Below, piece by piece: positions 29,152-38,201 of a stretch of DNA of 57,784 nucleotides (positions within the stretch are counted from its first letter, which is position 1; every line of letters starts with the position of its first letter). Origin of the DNA: Corallococcus praedator. GTDB taxonomy: Bacteria > Myxococcota > Myxococcia > Myxococcales > Myxococcaceae. The stretch spans positions 1 through 57,784 of the forward strand of contig NZ_RAWI01000012.1 of the NCBI RefSeq assembly GCF_003612125.1. The letters are read 5' to 3'. The notes beneath the pieces are model-generated. The model was not told the DNA's origin and did no database searches. It saw only the letters and a program-made list of their open reading frames with translations. The position numbers were made by a program, and so were the translations under genes.

Positions 29152-29300
29152 GAGCAAGGCCAGGGCCAGCTTCGGGACAGCAGGGGGACTGAGTACTTCC
29201 AGGGGCTTGCACGGCACGGCGGCGCGGGCCGGACGGCTGCGTCCAGCTTGCGGAATCCATTTTCCAGAATCCGGATTCGCTCCCCGCGCGTCGCTGCGTG

Positions 29301-29714
29301 TCACTCGCGCATGGGGATGGGGTGCAGCTCATCCTCGTTGTCCGCGTGCGGAATGAGCGCGGACAGGTGGAGGATCAGCACCGGCATCAGCTGCGGCTTG
29401 GGCAGCAGCTTGGTGATGCCGCTGGCCCACGCGAGCTGCCGCACCTCCTCCAGGGGCAGGGCCGTCATCAGCAGGATGGGGACGATGGCGTCCTGCTCCC
29501 GCAGCTCCCGCGCGAACGTCAGCCCTTCATCCATCCCGGGACGGCCGAACGGATGGTCGATGAGGACCGCGTCGAACAGGTTGGCGTCCAACTGGCTTCG
29601 CGCCTGTGCACCCGTGCGCGCCGTGAGGACGGTGAAGCCCGCGGCCGTCAGGTGACGCGCCGTCGCCCCACGAACCGGGGGCTTCGAATCGAGGAGGAGG
29701 ATTTTCCCGTGCAT
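29301..29714 (-). CDS. Divergent stand-alone receiver domain
   Basis: This is a 137-residue receiver fold with D53 in AVLIDHPFGRPG, Thr in LLMTALP and Lys in LPKPQLMP. The N-terminal acidic pocket is reduced to LLLDSKPP, with only one aspartate, so metal binding and phosphorylation may be weak. The C-terminal extension ends in acidic NEDELHP. The ATG at 29714 starts right at the first strand. An inverted-repeat region lies 102-135 nt upstream. No output domain is present. Confidence 0.78.
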   Translation of the reverse strand: MHGKILLLDSKPPVRGATARHLTAAGFTVLTARTGAQARSQLDANLFDAVLIDHPFGRPGMDEGLTFARELREQDAIVPILLMTALPLEEVRQLAWASGITKLLPKPQLMPVLILHLSALIPHADNEDELHPIPMRE

Positions 29715-29815
29715 GCCCCAGGACAGTGCAGCGGGTGTGCCATGCACAGCCAGGTGAGCCAATCCCAGTCAATGCGCGGGATTGGCGGGGAAGGGTGGGG
29801 CCGGAGCCACGGAGG

Positions 29816-29849
29816 ATTCCAGGTTCTGGAATGTCCTCCGGAATCCGGA
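29816..29849. promoter_or_regulatory. Inverted repeats upstream of the small receiver genes
   Basis: ATTCCAG-GTT-CTGGAAT (29816-29832) is a perfect 7-bp inverted repeat, followed by the direct pair TCCGGA-ATCCGGA. A related TTCCAGAATCCGGA occurs at about 29268-29281, near the second receiver gene. The sites are positioned as operators in the gap between the NtrC gene end and the receiver start. Binding protein unknown. Confidence 0.4.
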
Positions 29850-29877
29850 CTCCGTTGGGGCTCCAGGGGATGTGGCC

Positions 29878-31218
29878 TCAGGGGCCCCGGTGCTGCCAGC
29901 CCTTGAGCTTCGCGTAGAGCGAGCTGCGGGAGATGCCCAGCTTCGTCGCCGCGCGCTCCACGTGGCCGCCCTCGCGGGCCATCACCCGTTCGATGTGGCG
30001 GCGCTCCAGCTCCTCCAGTGTGAGGTCCTCGCCCAGGGGCTCCTCGTGGGGAATGGACTCGAAGCGCAGGTCGCCCCGGGACAGGCGGCTTGCGCCGGAC
30101 AGGAGCACGGCGCGCTCCAGCACGTTGCGCAGCTCGCGGATGTTGCCCGGCCAGCCGTAGGTCATCAGGGCCTTCTCCGCGTCGGGCTCCAGCTCCACCT
30201 GGCCCCGGCCGCGCGCGCCGCCCATCTCCGCGAGGAAGTGGCGGGCGAGCACCGGCACGTCCTCGGCGCGCTCGCGCAGCGCGGGCACGTGGAGGATGAG
30301 GGTGCTGATGCGGAAGTACAGGTCGCTGCGGAAGCGCTTCTCTCGCGAGGCCAGCGACAGGTCCTGGTGCGTGGCGGCCACGAGCCGCACATCCACGCGC
30401 CGGTCCTTCACGTCGCCCAGGCGGCGGAAGCGCTTCTCCTCCAGCACCTTGAGCAGCTTGGGCTGGACGGCCACGTCCATGTCGCCAATCTCATCCAGGA
30501 ACAGGGTGCCCCGGTCCGCCACCTCCAGCAGGCCCTGCTTGGCGGCCACCGCGCTGGTGAAGGCGCCCTTCTCATGGCCGAACAGCTCCGAGTCCAGCAG
30601 GTCCTTGGACAGCGCGGCGCAGTTCAGGTCCACGAAGGGCGCGTCCTTGCGCGAGCCACCCTCATGCAACCAGCGCGCGAGCACGCTTTTGCCGCTGCCC
30701 GTCTCCCCGGTGACGAGCACGGGGCTGTCGCTGTCGCGCACGCGCTCCGCCTGATCTCGCAGCGCCCGGATGGCCGCGCTGTCGCCCAGGAAGGGATCCA
30801 CCCGCGAGCGGGCCGTGCGCGAGCGGTCCGCGGCGTGGCGCTGGCGTTCGCGGCGCTGGGACACGAGCCGCTCCAGCACCACCTTGAGCACCGCCAGCTC
30901 CACCGGCTTGGTGAGGAACTGTTCGGCGCCCTCCTTCACGGCCTGGACCGCCAGCTCGATGGAGCCATGGCCGGTGAGCACCACCAGGGGCACCGCCGCG
31001 TCGATCTCCTTGAGCCGGGGCAGCAGCTCCAGCGCGGTGCCGTCCGGCAGCCGGTAGTCGATGACGGCGACGTCGGGCCGGTGCGAGCGGAAGCCCTCCT
31101 GGGCCTCGGCGACGCTGGTGGCCTCGTCCACGTCGAACCCATGCTGGGTGAGGTAGCCCTTCATGCCCAGGCGGACGCCGGGCTCGTCGTCCACGAGCAG
31201 GATGCGGGTGCGGGTCAT
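29878..31218 (-). CDS. NtrC-family response regulator with GAFTSA loop
   Basis: This is a 446-residue regulator with a receiver domain (D54 in AVIDYRLPDG, Lys in FLTKPVE), an AAA+ domain (Walker A GETGSGKS at 171-178, FLDEIGDMD) and a Fis-type helix-turn-helix (VERAATKLGISRSSLYAKL). The sigma-54 contact loop reads GAFTSA (218-223) instead of the canonical GAFTGA. The ATG overlaps the stop of the upstream kinase gene as ATGA, so the two are coupled. The C-terminal fragment of the long upstream frame is out-of-phase kinase sequence and was excluded. Confidence 0.92.
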   Translation of the reverse strand: MTRTRILLVDDEPGVRLGMKGYLTQHGFDVDEATSVAEAQEGFRSHRPDVAVIDYRLPDGTALELLPRLKEIDAAVPLVVLTGHGSIELAVQAVKEGAEQFLTKPVELAVLKVVLERLVSQRRERQRHAADRSRTARSRVDPFLGDSAAIRALRDQAERVRDSDSPVLVTGETGSGKSVLARWLHEGGSRKDAPFVDLNCAALSKDLLDSELFGHEKGAFTSAVAAKQGLLEVADRGTLFLDEIGDMDVAVQPKLLKVLEEKRFRRLGDVKDRRVDVRLVAATHQDLSLASREKRFRSDLYFRISTLILHVPALRERAEDVPVLARHFLAEMGGARGRGQVELEPDAEKALMTYGWPGNIRELRNVLERAVLLSGASRLSRGDLRFESIPHEEPLGEDLTLEELERRHIERVMAREGGHVERAATKLGISRSSLYAKLKGWQHRGP

Positions 31219-33341
31219 GAGGCTTGCGACTGCGGGGAAGGGCCGGAGTTGGCGGCCGGGGGGCTGACGGGCAGCAGGATGGTCACCTCGGCGCCTCCCG
31301 CCGGATGGTTGGACAGACGGATGCGGCCCTGGTGCTCCTCCAGGATGCGCTGGACGATGGACAATCCCAGGCCGGTGCCGCCCCGGCGCTTGCTGAAGAA
31401 GGGCTCGAAGACGTGGGGCAGGTCCTCCGCCTTGAAGCCGGGCCCGCCGTCGTGGACGGTGCAGCGCACCCAGGGGCGGCCCGCTTCCTCCACGGCCTCC
31501 ACGGCCAGGTGCACGGTGGTCCCTTGCGGCGAATGCTGCACGGCGTTCTCCACCACGTTGCGGAAGACATGGAACAGGCGGCGCGAGTCCATGCGCACCG
31601 GGGGCAGCCCTTCCGACAACTGGCGGGTGAGCTTCACCGCCGCCTTCTCCCCGGCGAGCTCGCACGAGGACAGGGCCTCCGACACCACGGACGTCACCGC
31701 GCCGTCGGTCCACTCACCCCGGGCGGGCCGGCCGTATTCGAAGAGCTCCTGGGTGAGGTGCGTGAGCCGGCGCACCTCGCCGCGCAGCACGTCCAGGTAG
31801 GGCTGAAGCTCGGGACGCGTGCCGAAGGTGGCCTCCACCGCGTCCACCACGGCGGAGATGGAGAACAGCGGGTTGCGCACCTCGTGGGCCACGCCCGCGA
31901 CGATGGCGCCCATCGCGGCCATCGTCTCGCTGCGGCGCACGTGCGCCTGAAGCTCCAGGAGCCGGGTGATTTCGGTGGCCACCAGGATGATGCGCGGGTC
32001 CTCGCTGCCGGCCTCATCCACCCACGCGGCGGCCAGCTCCCAGGTGCGGCCGGACGTGGCGTCGTGCACCTGGCGGTTCGCGGTGCCGTGCGTCTGGTGC
32101 AGCTCCTCCACCAGGGGGCCCGCGCTGGACCAGGGGGGCGCGCCCACGGTGGAGGCCAGCGGCTGGCCCGTGGGGTCGGCCTGCTGGAAGAGCGCGGCAG
32201 CGGCGCCGTTGAGGCGGTGGATGATGCCGTCGGTGCTCAGCACCAACAGGGGCGAGGACACGGCGTCGAAGGTGCGGCGCCATTCCGTGGCGGAGCGGCG
32301 GAAGCTGTCATGCAGGCGCTGACGCAAGTCATCCGCGAGCCGCCGGTCCGTGATGTCCGTGACGACGCAGCCCAGGTGCACGGCGTCCTGCGCGTCCAGG
32401 CCGGAGGCGGCGGCGCGGCTTCGCACCCAGCGCACGCGGCCGTCGGCGCAGATGATCCGGTGCTCCACCTCCGCCTCCGTGCCGGGGGACAGTCCCTCGA
32501 TGCACTCGCGGTAGCGGGCCCGGTCCTCCGGGTGGATCATCTCCGCCCACAGCGGCGCGGGCGTGCCCTCCGGCCCGGTGCTGGTGAAGGCGTTCGCGGG
32601 ATAGCCCGTGGTGCGCTCGATGACGGGCGTGCAGTAGAAGTCCCGCAGCACGCCGCCGCGCAGCTTGCCGCCCCACAGGTAGTCGGGCAGCGACCGGGTG
32701 AGCACGTCCAGGCGCCCCTCGTGTTCCTGCAGGGACTGCTCGGCGCGCAGCCGCTCGGTGACCTCCGACAGGGAGGCGATGACACCCAGCACCTCGCCAC
32801 CGGAGCCGCGCACGCGCGAGTAGCCGCCAAACCAGAAGCGCGCCTCGCCCGGGGCGGCGGGCGTCTCCACCTGGAGGCTGACGTCCTGCAGGGGCGTGTC
32901 GGTCTCCAGCGCGCGGGCGAGCCGGGGCGCCAGCACGGTGCCCAGCGCGGGCAGCACCTCCGTGACGTGGCGGCCCAGGTGCGCGCTCGCGGGCAGGCCG
33001 TTCATCGCTGCGAGCGCGGCGTTGACGTGGACGTACTTCAGGTCGCGATCGAAGAAGGCGAAGCCCACCGGCGTGATGTCCATCACCGCGTCGCGCAGGG
33101 CCCGCGCATCATCCGCCCGCTTCAGGGCCCGGGAGCATTCCTCCCGCGTCCTGGCCAGCGCGCGCAGGGCCAGGAAGGCGCCCGCGGCCGCGAGCAGTAG
33201 CGCGCCTCCCACCAGGACGGCGATGCGGGACCCGGGAGCCCAGGCTCCGGTCCCCGCGCCCAGCGCGCCCATGAGCACACCGCAGGCGAGGACGAACGAG
33301 ACGGCTCGGGGCAGGGACGGCGACGGAGGCGGAGTGGACAT
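31215..33341 (-). CDS. Membrane sensor histidine kinase with multiple PAS domains
   Basis: This is a 708-residue kinase. Two N-terminal helices (VSFVLACGVLMGALGAG and IAVLVGGALLLAAAGAFLAL) with almost no periplasmic loop imply sensing in the membrane or cytoplasm. Three PAS/PAC units follow at about residues 85-205 (GFAFFDRDLKYVHVN), 215-340 (PLWAEMIHPEDRARYREC) and 350-460. HisKA is AGVAHEVRNPLFS (H486), and the ATPase has NVVENAVQHS, HDGGPGF and GGTGLGLSIV. It is the first gene of the coupled kinase/NtrC pair and probably of the whole minus-strand signalling block. Confidence 0.93.
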   Translation of the reverse strand: MSTPPPSPSLPRAVSFVLACGVLMGALGAGTGAWAPGSRIAVLVGGALLLAAAGAFLALRALARTREECSRALKRADDARALRDAVMDITPVGFAFFDRDLKYVHVNAALAAMNGLPASAHLGRHVTEVLPALGTVLAPRLARALETDTPLQDVSLQVETPAAPGEARFWFGGYSRVRGSGGEVLGVIASLSEVTERLRAEQSLQEHEGRLDVLTRSLPDYLWGGKLRGGVLRDFYCTPVIERTTGYPANAFTSTGPEGTPAPLWAEMIHPEDRARYRECIEGLSPGTEAEVEHRIICADGRVRWVRSRAAASGLDAQDAVHLGCVVTDITDRRLADDLRQRLHDSFRRSATEWRRTFDAVSSPLLVLSTDGIIHRLNGAAAALFQQADPTGQPLASTVGAPPWSSAGPLVEELHQTHGTANRQVHDATSGRTWELAAAWVDEAGSEDPRIILVATEITRLLELQAHVRRSETMAAMGAIVAGVAHEVRNPLFSISAVVDAVEATFGTRPELQPYLDVLRGEVRRLTHLTQELFEYGRPARGEWTDGAVTSVVSEALSSCELAGEKAAVKLTRQLSEGLPPVRMDSRRLFHVFRNVVENAVQHSPQGTTVHLAVEAVEEAGRPWVRCTVHDGGPGFKAEDLPHVFEPFFSKRRGGTGLGLSIVQRILEEHQGRIRLSNHPAGGAEVTILLPVSPPAANSGPSPQSQAS

Positions 33342-33424
33342 GACGCGCGGGGAGCGCGCTGGACTCTACGATCCCTCGCATCCACTTGCATCGCCGCCCG
33401 GGACCTCCTCCCGGGCGCTCCTGC

Positions 33425-33673
33425 TCAGACCGCCGGACCCGCGATGATGTCGGGCGGTCCGGGGCGGTTCGGATCATGGGCCGGCGGCTCCTGGATGCCC
33501 GGTTGGATTTCAGGATCCTGCTGGGGCGGCGGAGGCTCCCGGCGCTGGGGCTCCCGCTGCGGCGGATCCTTCTCCGGCACCTGGGGCCGGGGCGGCTCGA
33601 TTTCAGGCGTGGGCTTCGGGTCCGGCTCCTTCACGGGCTTCGTCGGCGGATTCGTCTGTGGATTCGTCGGCAT
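33425..33673 (-). CDS. Small proline-rich protein
   Basis: This 82-residue protein is almost entirely Pro, Glu, Gln, Lys and Asp, for example PTKPVKEPDPKPTPEIEPP, with no signal peptide or hydrophobic segment. GGAG lies four nt before the ATG at 33673, which supports real translation. Such composition suggests an extended, disordered spacer or binding protein. No family is recognised. Confidence 0.55.
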   Translation of the reverse strand: MPTNPQTNPPTKPVKEPDPKPTPEIEPPRPQVPEKDPPQREPQRREPPPPQQDPEIQPGIQEPPAHDPNRPGPPDIIAGPAV

Positions 33674-33760
33674 GTGCTCCCACACTGTGCATGCCCTGCC
33701 TGCGGGACACCGGGCTGCGTCACCCGGTGTCCGCCGGTGACCGCTTTTCAACGGCCCGGG

Positions 33761-34300
33761 TCATCCGCCCGGGGCGGGCGCGAAGCCATCCGCGTCCGGG
33801 GATACGCTGGCGGTGCGAAGTGCTCCACCCCCGTTTGAAGGCCGCGTCACGGCCCACACCTCCACCACCGCTTCGATGCGCGGGGTGAGCTGGAGCATGG
33901 AGCTGGGAAAGCAGCGCGTGGGCAGGGCCGCGAAGAGCTGCCGTGCCAGCTCGGCCTCCGTCGTGCTGCCCACGGCGACGTGGGGGCGCACGATGAGGTC
34001 GGTGAAGCAGGCGACCTGCTCCCGTCCGCCGCTCACCAGCCGGGCCATCGCGGTGCTCTGGTAGAAGAGCACGCGCACGCCTGCCTCCCTGGCGTCATCC
34101 AGGAAGGCCTGCAGGGTCCGGCCCTCCACCGCGCCCACCAGCAGGGCCTCCGGGGCCCATCTCCCATCGGAGCACTCCTCCGCCGCGTTCAGGGGCAGGC
34201 CAATCGGGACAGGGGGCGCCTGGTCGCTTGTCAGCACCGCCCCTCTCTCTCCCTGCCAATACAGGCGAGTTTCGTACTCGGTGATGGAAACGGAAGTCAT
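33761..34300 (-). CDS. OsmC-family protein
   Basis: This 179-residue protein has the OsmC/Ohr-like signature: an N-terminal beta hairpin (YETRLYWQGERG), then GRWAPEALLVGAVEGRTLQAFL, and the cysteine strand ACFTDLIVRPHVAV. OsmC proteins reduce organic hydroperoxides with two cysteines. The positions of both catalytic cysteines are not convincing here, so it may be a non-peroxidase member. GAGGAG is seven nt upstream of the ATG. It is monocistronic. Confidence 0.75.
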   Translation of the reverse strand: MTSVSITEYETRLYWQGERGAVLTSDQAPPVPIGLPLNAAEECSDGRWAPEALLVGAVEGRTLQAFLDDAREAGVRVLFYQSTAMARLVSGGREQVACFTDLIVRPHVAVGSTTEAELARQLFAALPTRCFPSSMLQLTPRIEAVVEVWAVTRPSNGGGALRTASVSPDADGFAPAPGG

Positions 34301-34540
34301 CGGGCGTCTCCTCGGCAAGGACAGTCGCGGTGCGCTTTCAACACGCATGCCACGACAATGCTTCGCAGACCGCGAGGCATTGCCCTGGAGTACGAGTCCT
34401 CTCAGGTAGGCCACTGATCGCGGGGCCACACGCGCCCTGGCCCGCGATGCGGACGGCCACGAACGGCCCTTCCGGACAGTATCGCGCCCGCGAGCTTTGC
34501 CTCACATCCAGCGCCACTTTGAGCTGACACGAGGAGCTGC

Positions 34541-34666
34541 ATGCGCATGGATCGATGGGGCGGGGTGGGCGGACTGTTGGCGGTATGGCTTTGCGCGGGA
34601 GGTGCGACCGCCCGCGGTCCTGCCCGGGGTGGAGCCTGTGGTGCCTCGGACATGTCAGCCGTCTGA
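34541..34666 (+). CDS. Possible 41-residue exported peptide
   Basis: This short frame has a good ribosome site (GAGGAG four nt before the ATG). It encodes MRMDRWGGVGGLLAVWLCAG, which looks like a signal peptide, ending in a Gly/Ala-rich tail with one further cysteine. It lies in a 495-nt gap (34301-34795) where nothing else is evident. It could be a genuine small secreted peptide or the decayed 5' end of a lipoprotein gene. Confidence 0.35.
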   Translation: MRMDRWGGVGGLLAVWLCAGGATARGPARGGACGASDMSAV

Positions 34667-34795
34667 GCGTCCGCGCACGAGTGACGTCCCGTGCGTCTGG
34701 ACGGCTGCCCGCCGGAGGGTGGGCACCCCAAGGCCGCATGGTCACCGTCACCGCGCGTCCCCTTCTTGTGATTCATGAACGACGAGAGGCACCCC

Positions 34796-35281
34796 ATGTT
34801 CGAGGCCTACGCGAGTCAACTGATCCAGGCACCCGTGGATGTCGTTTGGGACCGGGTGGGAGGCTTTGACAGCCTTCCTCGCTGGCATCCGGGCATCCTC
34901 TCCAGCGAACGGGTGGCCCACCCCGGGCCGGGGGCGGGGCCGTTGCGCCGGCTCACCACGCGGGATGGCGCGGTGTTCCTGGAAGCGAGGCTGGAGCACG
35001 ACGCGCACGCGCGCAGCTATGTGTACACGATGCTGGAGGGGCCGCTGCCGGTGCGCGACTACCAGGCGAAGCTGCGGGTGACGCCGGTGACGGCGACCGG
35101 GCAGACCTTCGTGGAGTGGTCCGCGAAATTCACCCCGAAGCCCGGACACGCGGACGAGGCGGAGGCGCTGGCCCGGAGGATCCGCGACGAGCTCCTCGCA
35201 CCGGGACTCACGGGCCTTGCCCACACCTTCCTTCCGCCCTCCGCGAAGGCCCCCGCGCCGGACCGGCCGTGGCGGCGCTGA
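34796..35281 (+). CDS. SRPBCC-family (START/Bet v1-like) protein
   Basis: This 161-residue protein is a hydrophobic-ligand cradle fold: IQAPVDVVWDRVGGFDSLPRW at the N-terminus with the usual Trp/His pair, central antiparallel strands (YVYTMLEGPLPV, TFVEWSAKFTPK) and a long C-terminal helix. It resembles the MxaD/polyketide-cyclase-like subgroup. The ATG at 34796 has GAGAGG six nt upstream and is preferred to the ATG at 34775. The ligand or reaction is unknown. It converges closely on the cytochrome gene (4-nt gap). Confidence 0.78.
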   Translation: MFEAYASQLIQAPVDVVWDRVGGFDSLPRWHPGILSSERVAHPGPGAGPLRRLTTRDGAVFLEARLEHDAHARSYVYTMLEGPLPVRDYQAKLRVTPVTATGQTFVEWSAKFTPKPGHADEAEALARRIRDELLAPGLTGLAHTFLPPSAKAPAPDRPWRR

Positions 35282-35285
35282 AGGC

Positions 35286-36719
35286 TCACAGCCGCTGGAG
35301 GAAGCGCACCAGGTCCTGCTTCTGCGTGGGGGTGAGCGTTTCCGGAGGTCCGCCCGGGAACTCGGGCGGGTGCACCGGCAGCACGAGCCCGGTGAAGCCG
35401 GTGCCGGGCAGGATGAAGCGGCTGTAGGTGTCCACCGCGTCCGCGAGCGTGGCGTGGCTGTTGTCGTGGAAGTACGGCGCGGACCGGCCGATGCCGCGCA
35501 GGGAAGGCACGTCGAAGGCCTCGAACTCCGCAGGGTCACCGCTGATCAACGCGCGGCCGGGGTCCGTCGAATACCACTGGGCCGCGAGCGCCGGGCCGGT
35601 GATGGGCGCGCCGTGTTCATCCAGCGCGGGGACGATGTCGTTCGGGTCTCCGCTCGCGGTGACGGGGATGGGCGGCAGGTCGGTGACGGGATGCTGCCGG
35701 GTGGCGTCCGTGTAGAAGCGGAAGCGGTACTGGGGGAAGGGCACGGAGTCGTTGAAGAGAGGAACGACGCCGCGCTGCCCCAGGTACGTCATGTACGCGA
35801 AGCCGATGTTGAGGAACTCGCTGTGCGGGTGGGGCACGCTGGCGGGTTTCGGTGGCTGTCCGGGCGTGACGTTGAATTGGATGTTGCCATTGGGTTTGAA
35901 GGAATAGAAGAGCGCGTCGTGGACGTCGCGCCGCACGATGCGGTTCTTGGTGCGGTCTCCGTGACACGCCTCGCAGGCCAGCGCGTAGACGTCCCGGCCG
36001 CGGCGTTCGCCCGCATCGAGCACGAGGAGCGCGTCGGGATCCGGGATGTCGCTCAAGGGTAAGCCCAACTGGAGCAGGTCCGACACGAAGCGGGCGCGGG
36101 GGGAGCTGAACACGCTGCGCTCGAACGCGGCGATGCGCTGGCGCACCGGGCCGGGCACCGTGCCGCCTTCGCTGTGGTTCGTGACGGCGCTCTGCACCTG
36201 GTCGGTGAGGCTCGTTTCGCGGCCATCGAACTGGAAGGGGCCGGGGAAGCCGGTGTCGGCGATGCTGGGCACACCGCGCCAGACGGAGATCCTCCGGTCC
36301 GGTGACGTGATGACGTTCCCCTGCACGTCGATGACATCCATGTTCGGGGGAAGGGGGAGCACCACGCGCACCAGGCCCTTCTTGAGGTGCGCATAGGTCG
36401 GCACGGGGGCGGTGGGGTCATCCGCGTCGATGCGATTGAACAGCGGGTCCCCGGGGTTCTTCGCCCAGACGGCCTCCACGTGCGCGGGCATGAGGGCGGT
36501 GTCGTCGGAGAGGACGTGGCACGTCGCGCAGGAGCGGCCATTGGTGCCGGGCAGCGCCTCCTGGAAGTGCTGCTTCCCGGCGAGCGCCAGGGCCGGAGAC
36601 ACCAGCTCCGCCTGGGACGTCACGGGTTCGGGACTGGCTTCGACGAAGGCTCCTGTCTCGGTACAGCCCGCGAGCACGAAGACACCCACCGTGCACGCGA
36701 TGAATCGACGTCCTGCCAT
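35286..36719 (-). CDS. Di-haem cytochrome c peroxidase/MauG-family lipoprotein
   Basis: This is a 477-residue exported protein with lipobox VLAGC and two c-type haem motifs, CATCH (about residue 60) and CEACH (about 250). Between them lie PSIADTGFPGPFQFDGRETSL and RIAAFERSVFSS, typical of the cytochrome c peroxidase/MauG superfamily. A later segment (FDVPSLRGIGRSAPYFHD) carries the family FHDG-like strand. Such proteins reduce peroxide or oxidise protein side chains in the periplasm. The length exceeds classical CcpA (about 330 residues), so a specialised oxidase is possible. GGGAGG precedes the ATG at seven nt. Confidence 0.85.
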   Translation of the reverse strand: MAGRRFIACTVGVFVLAGCTETGAFVEASPEPVTSQAELVSPALALAGKQHFQEALPGTNGRSCATCHVLSDDTALMPAHVEAVWAKNPGDPLFNRIDADDPTAPVPTYAHLKKGLVRVVLPLPPNMDVIDVQGNVITSPDRRISVWRGVPSIADTGFPGPFQFDGRETSLTDQVQSAVTNHSEGGTVPGPVRQRIAAFERSVFSSPRARFVSDLLQLGLPLSDIPDPDALLVLDAGERRGRDVYALACEACHGDRTKNRIVRRDVHDALFYSFKPNGNIQFNVTPGQPPKPASVPHPHSEFLNIGFAYMTYLGQRGVVPLFNDSVPFPQYRFRFYTDATRQHPVTDLPPIPVTASGDPNDIVPALDEHGAPITGPALAAQWYSTDPGRALISGDPAEFEAFDVPSLRGIGRSAPYFHDNSHATLADAVDTYSRFILPGTGFTGLVLPVHPPEFPGGPPETLTPTQKQDLVRFLQRL

Positions 36720-36857
36720 GTGCTTCCCTCCCGGATGATGCGGCGGAGGAGGGAACACCGGAGGGCTCCGGAACTGTCACCCGCGCCTGGGACACGAGGC
36801 GCAGAACCCCTTTCAGTGCGCATTTGAAGAGAACACGAGACGCCTGGCGCGGTGGCG

Positions 36858-38201
36858 TCATGGGACGTACCGCTCGGCGGTGTTGAGCACCACGCCGCCG
36901 TCAGAGCCTCCAATCATGAGCACACTCCCCGATTCCAGCCACGTCGCGGTGTGCGAGACGCGCGCCGATGCCATGGGGGCGATAAGCTCCCAGCCGCCAT
37001 CTCGCCGGAATATCTCCGCGGAGGCACGCGGCTTCGCGTAGGGGCTGGAATACCCGCCGGCAATCAGCACCTCGCCCGAGGGTAGAGCGGTCGCCGTGTG
37101 CAGGAAGCGGGCTTCCCTCATGTCTGCCTGGGGCGTCCAGGAATCGCTGCTCGGGTCGAAGAGCTCCACCGTCTTGAGGACCGTTCCAGGTGAGCCTTCG
37201 AGGGAGCCGGTCACCAGGATTCCTCCCAGGGGCAGCAGCGTCGAGGCGTGCCCGTTGCGTCCATCCTCCATCCGCTCCCCAAGGAGTCGCCAGCCTGCAT
37301 CTGGCTGCTTCGCGTCGTAGACCTCGGCGGTCGTCTCCGCTCCATAGCGATTGAAGCCTCCGATGGCCAACACCACCCCCCCGTCCAGCAGGGTGAGTGT
37401 CAGCACATTGCGTTCAACTTTCATGTTCCCAGCATTCGTCCAGGAGTCGTCGTTCGGGTCATAGATCGCGGCGGTGTCCAGCCCATCGAGCTCCGAGTTC
37501 CCGCCACCCGCCACCAGCACCTTCCGTGAGGGCAGCAAGATGGCGGCATGGTTGGCGCGTGCTCCAAGTGGGATGGGACTGGCAGGAGTCCATTGATTCG
37601 CATCCACGTTGTAGATTTCAGCACTGCTCAGCGCTTCGCCTGCGGGACCCCGCCCCCCGACCACCAATACGTTGCCATTCTCCAACAGGGTGGCGGTGTG
37701 GGCCACGCGAGCCGTCCCGAGGTTCGGCCCGGGACGCCAACTGTTGGCTGAGGCGGTGTAGAGCTCCGTGGTGTTCGTCGGGCTGTCCCCTGGGTTGTTA
37801 CCCGTGCTGCTTCCGCCAACGACGAGCACCCGGCCGTCTTGCAGCTCCGTGGCCGTATGACCTGTGCGCCGTGTCTGCATCGATGTCACGGATTTCCACC
37901 CCGGCGGTTCGCGCCCGCCATCCGGAAGCCCTGCGTCCGCGCCGCCGTCCCGGCCGCTCTCACCGTCCAGTCCACCGTCCCCGCCATCCAGTCCACCATC
38001 CTCGCCGCCCGGCACACCTCCAGCGTCACCTCCATCCAGGATGCCATTGCCGTCAGGGCCCCCATCCGGCGCCTCAACCGGGCAGGCGCCAGGTCTACCG
38101 CGACAGAATCGGTCCACCGCGTCGTCGACGTCGAGGCACGCAGCGACATGGACGCCGAGCACCAGCACTCCAAGGCTTGTCAAACGAAGCAGGGCCTTCA
38201 T
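36858..38201 (-). CDS. Seven-repeat Kelch lipoprotein
   Basis: This is a 447-residue exported protein. A signal peptide ends HVAAC, a likely lipobox. A low-complexity Asp/Gly linker (about residues 45-100) leads to seven Kelch repeats, recognisable by HTAT-x-L...VLVVGG, for example HTATLLENGNVLVVGG and HTATALPSGEVLIAGG. They should form a complete seven-bladed propeller facing the periplasm or the outside. GGGAGG is upstream of the ATG. The ATG overlaps the stop of the TPR-like gene as ATGA, so it is the last cistron of the kinase-sigma gene set. The propeller probably binds a ligand or partner protein. Confidence 0.85.
   Translation of the reverse strand: MKALLRLTSLGVLVLGVHVAACLDVDDAVDRFCRGRPGACPVEAPDGGPDGNGILDGGDAGGVPGGEDGGLDGGDGGLDGESGRDGGADAGLPDGGREPPGWKSVTSMQTRRTGHTATELQDGRVLVVGGSSTGNNPGDSPTNTTELYTASANSWRPGPNLGTARVAHTATLLENGNVLVVGGRGPAGEALSSAEIYNVDANQWTPASPIPLGARANHAAILLPSRKVLVAGGGNSELDGLDTAAIYDPNDDSWTNAGNMKVERNVLTLTLLDGGVVLAIGGFNRYGAETTAEVYDAKQPDAGWRLLGERMEDGRNGHASTLLPLGGILVTGSLEGSPGTVLKTVELFDPSSDSWTPQADMREARFLHTATALPSGEVLIAGGYSSPYAKPRASAEIFRRDGGWELIAPMASARVSHTATWLESGSVLMIGGSDGGVVLNTAERYVP

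Noticed and set aside
37960-38060. GC-rich direct repeats near 38 kb
   Set aside because: They encode the Asp/Gly linker of the Kelch lipoprotein, not an independent repeat element.
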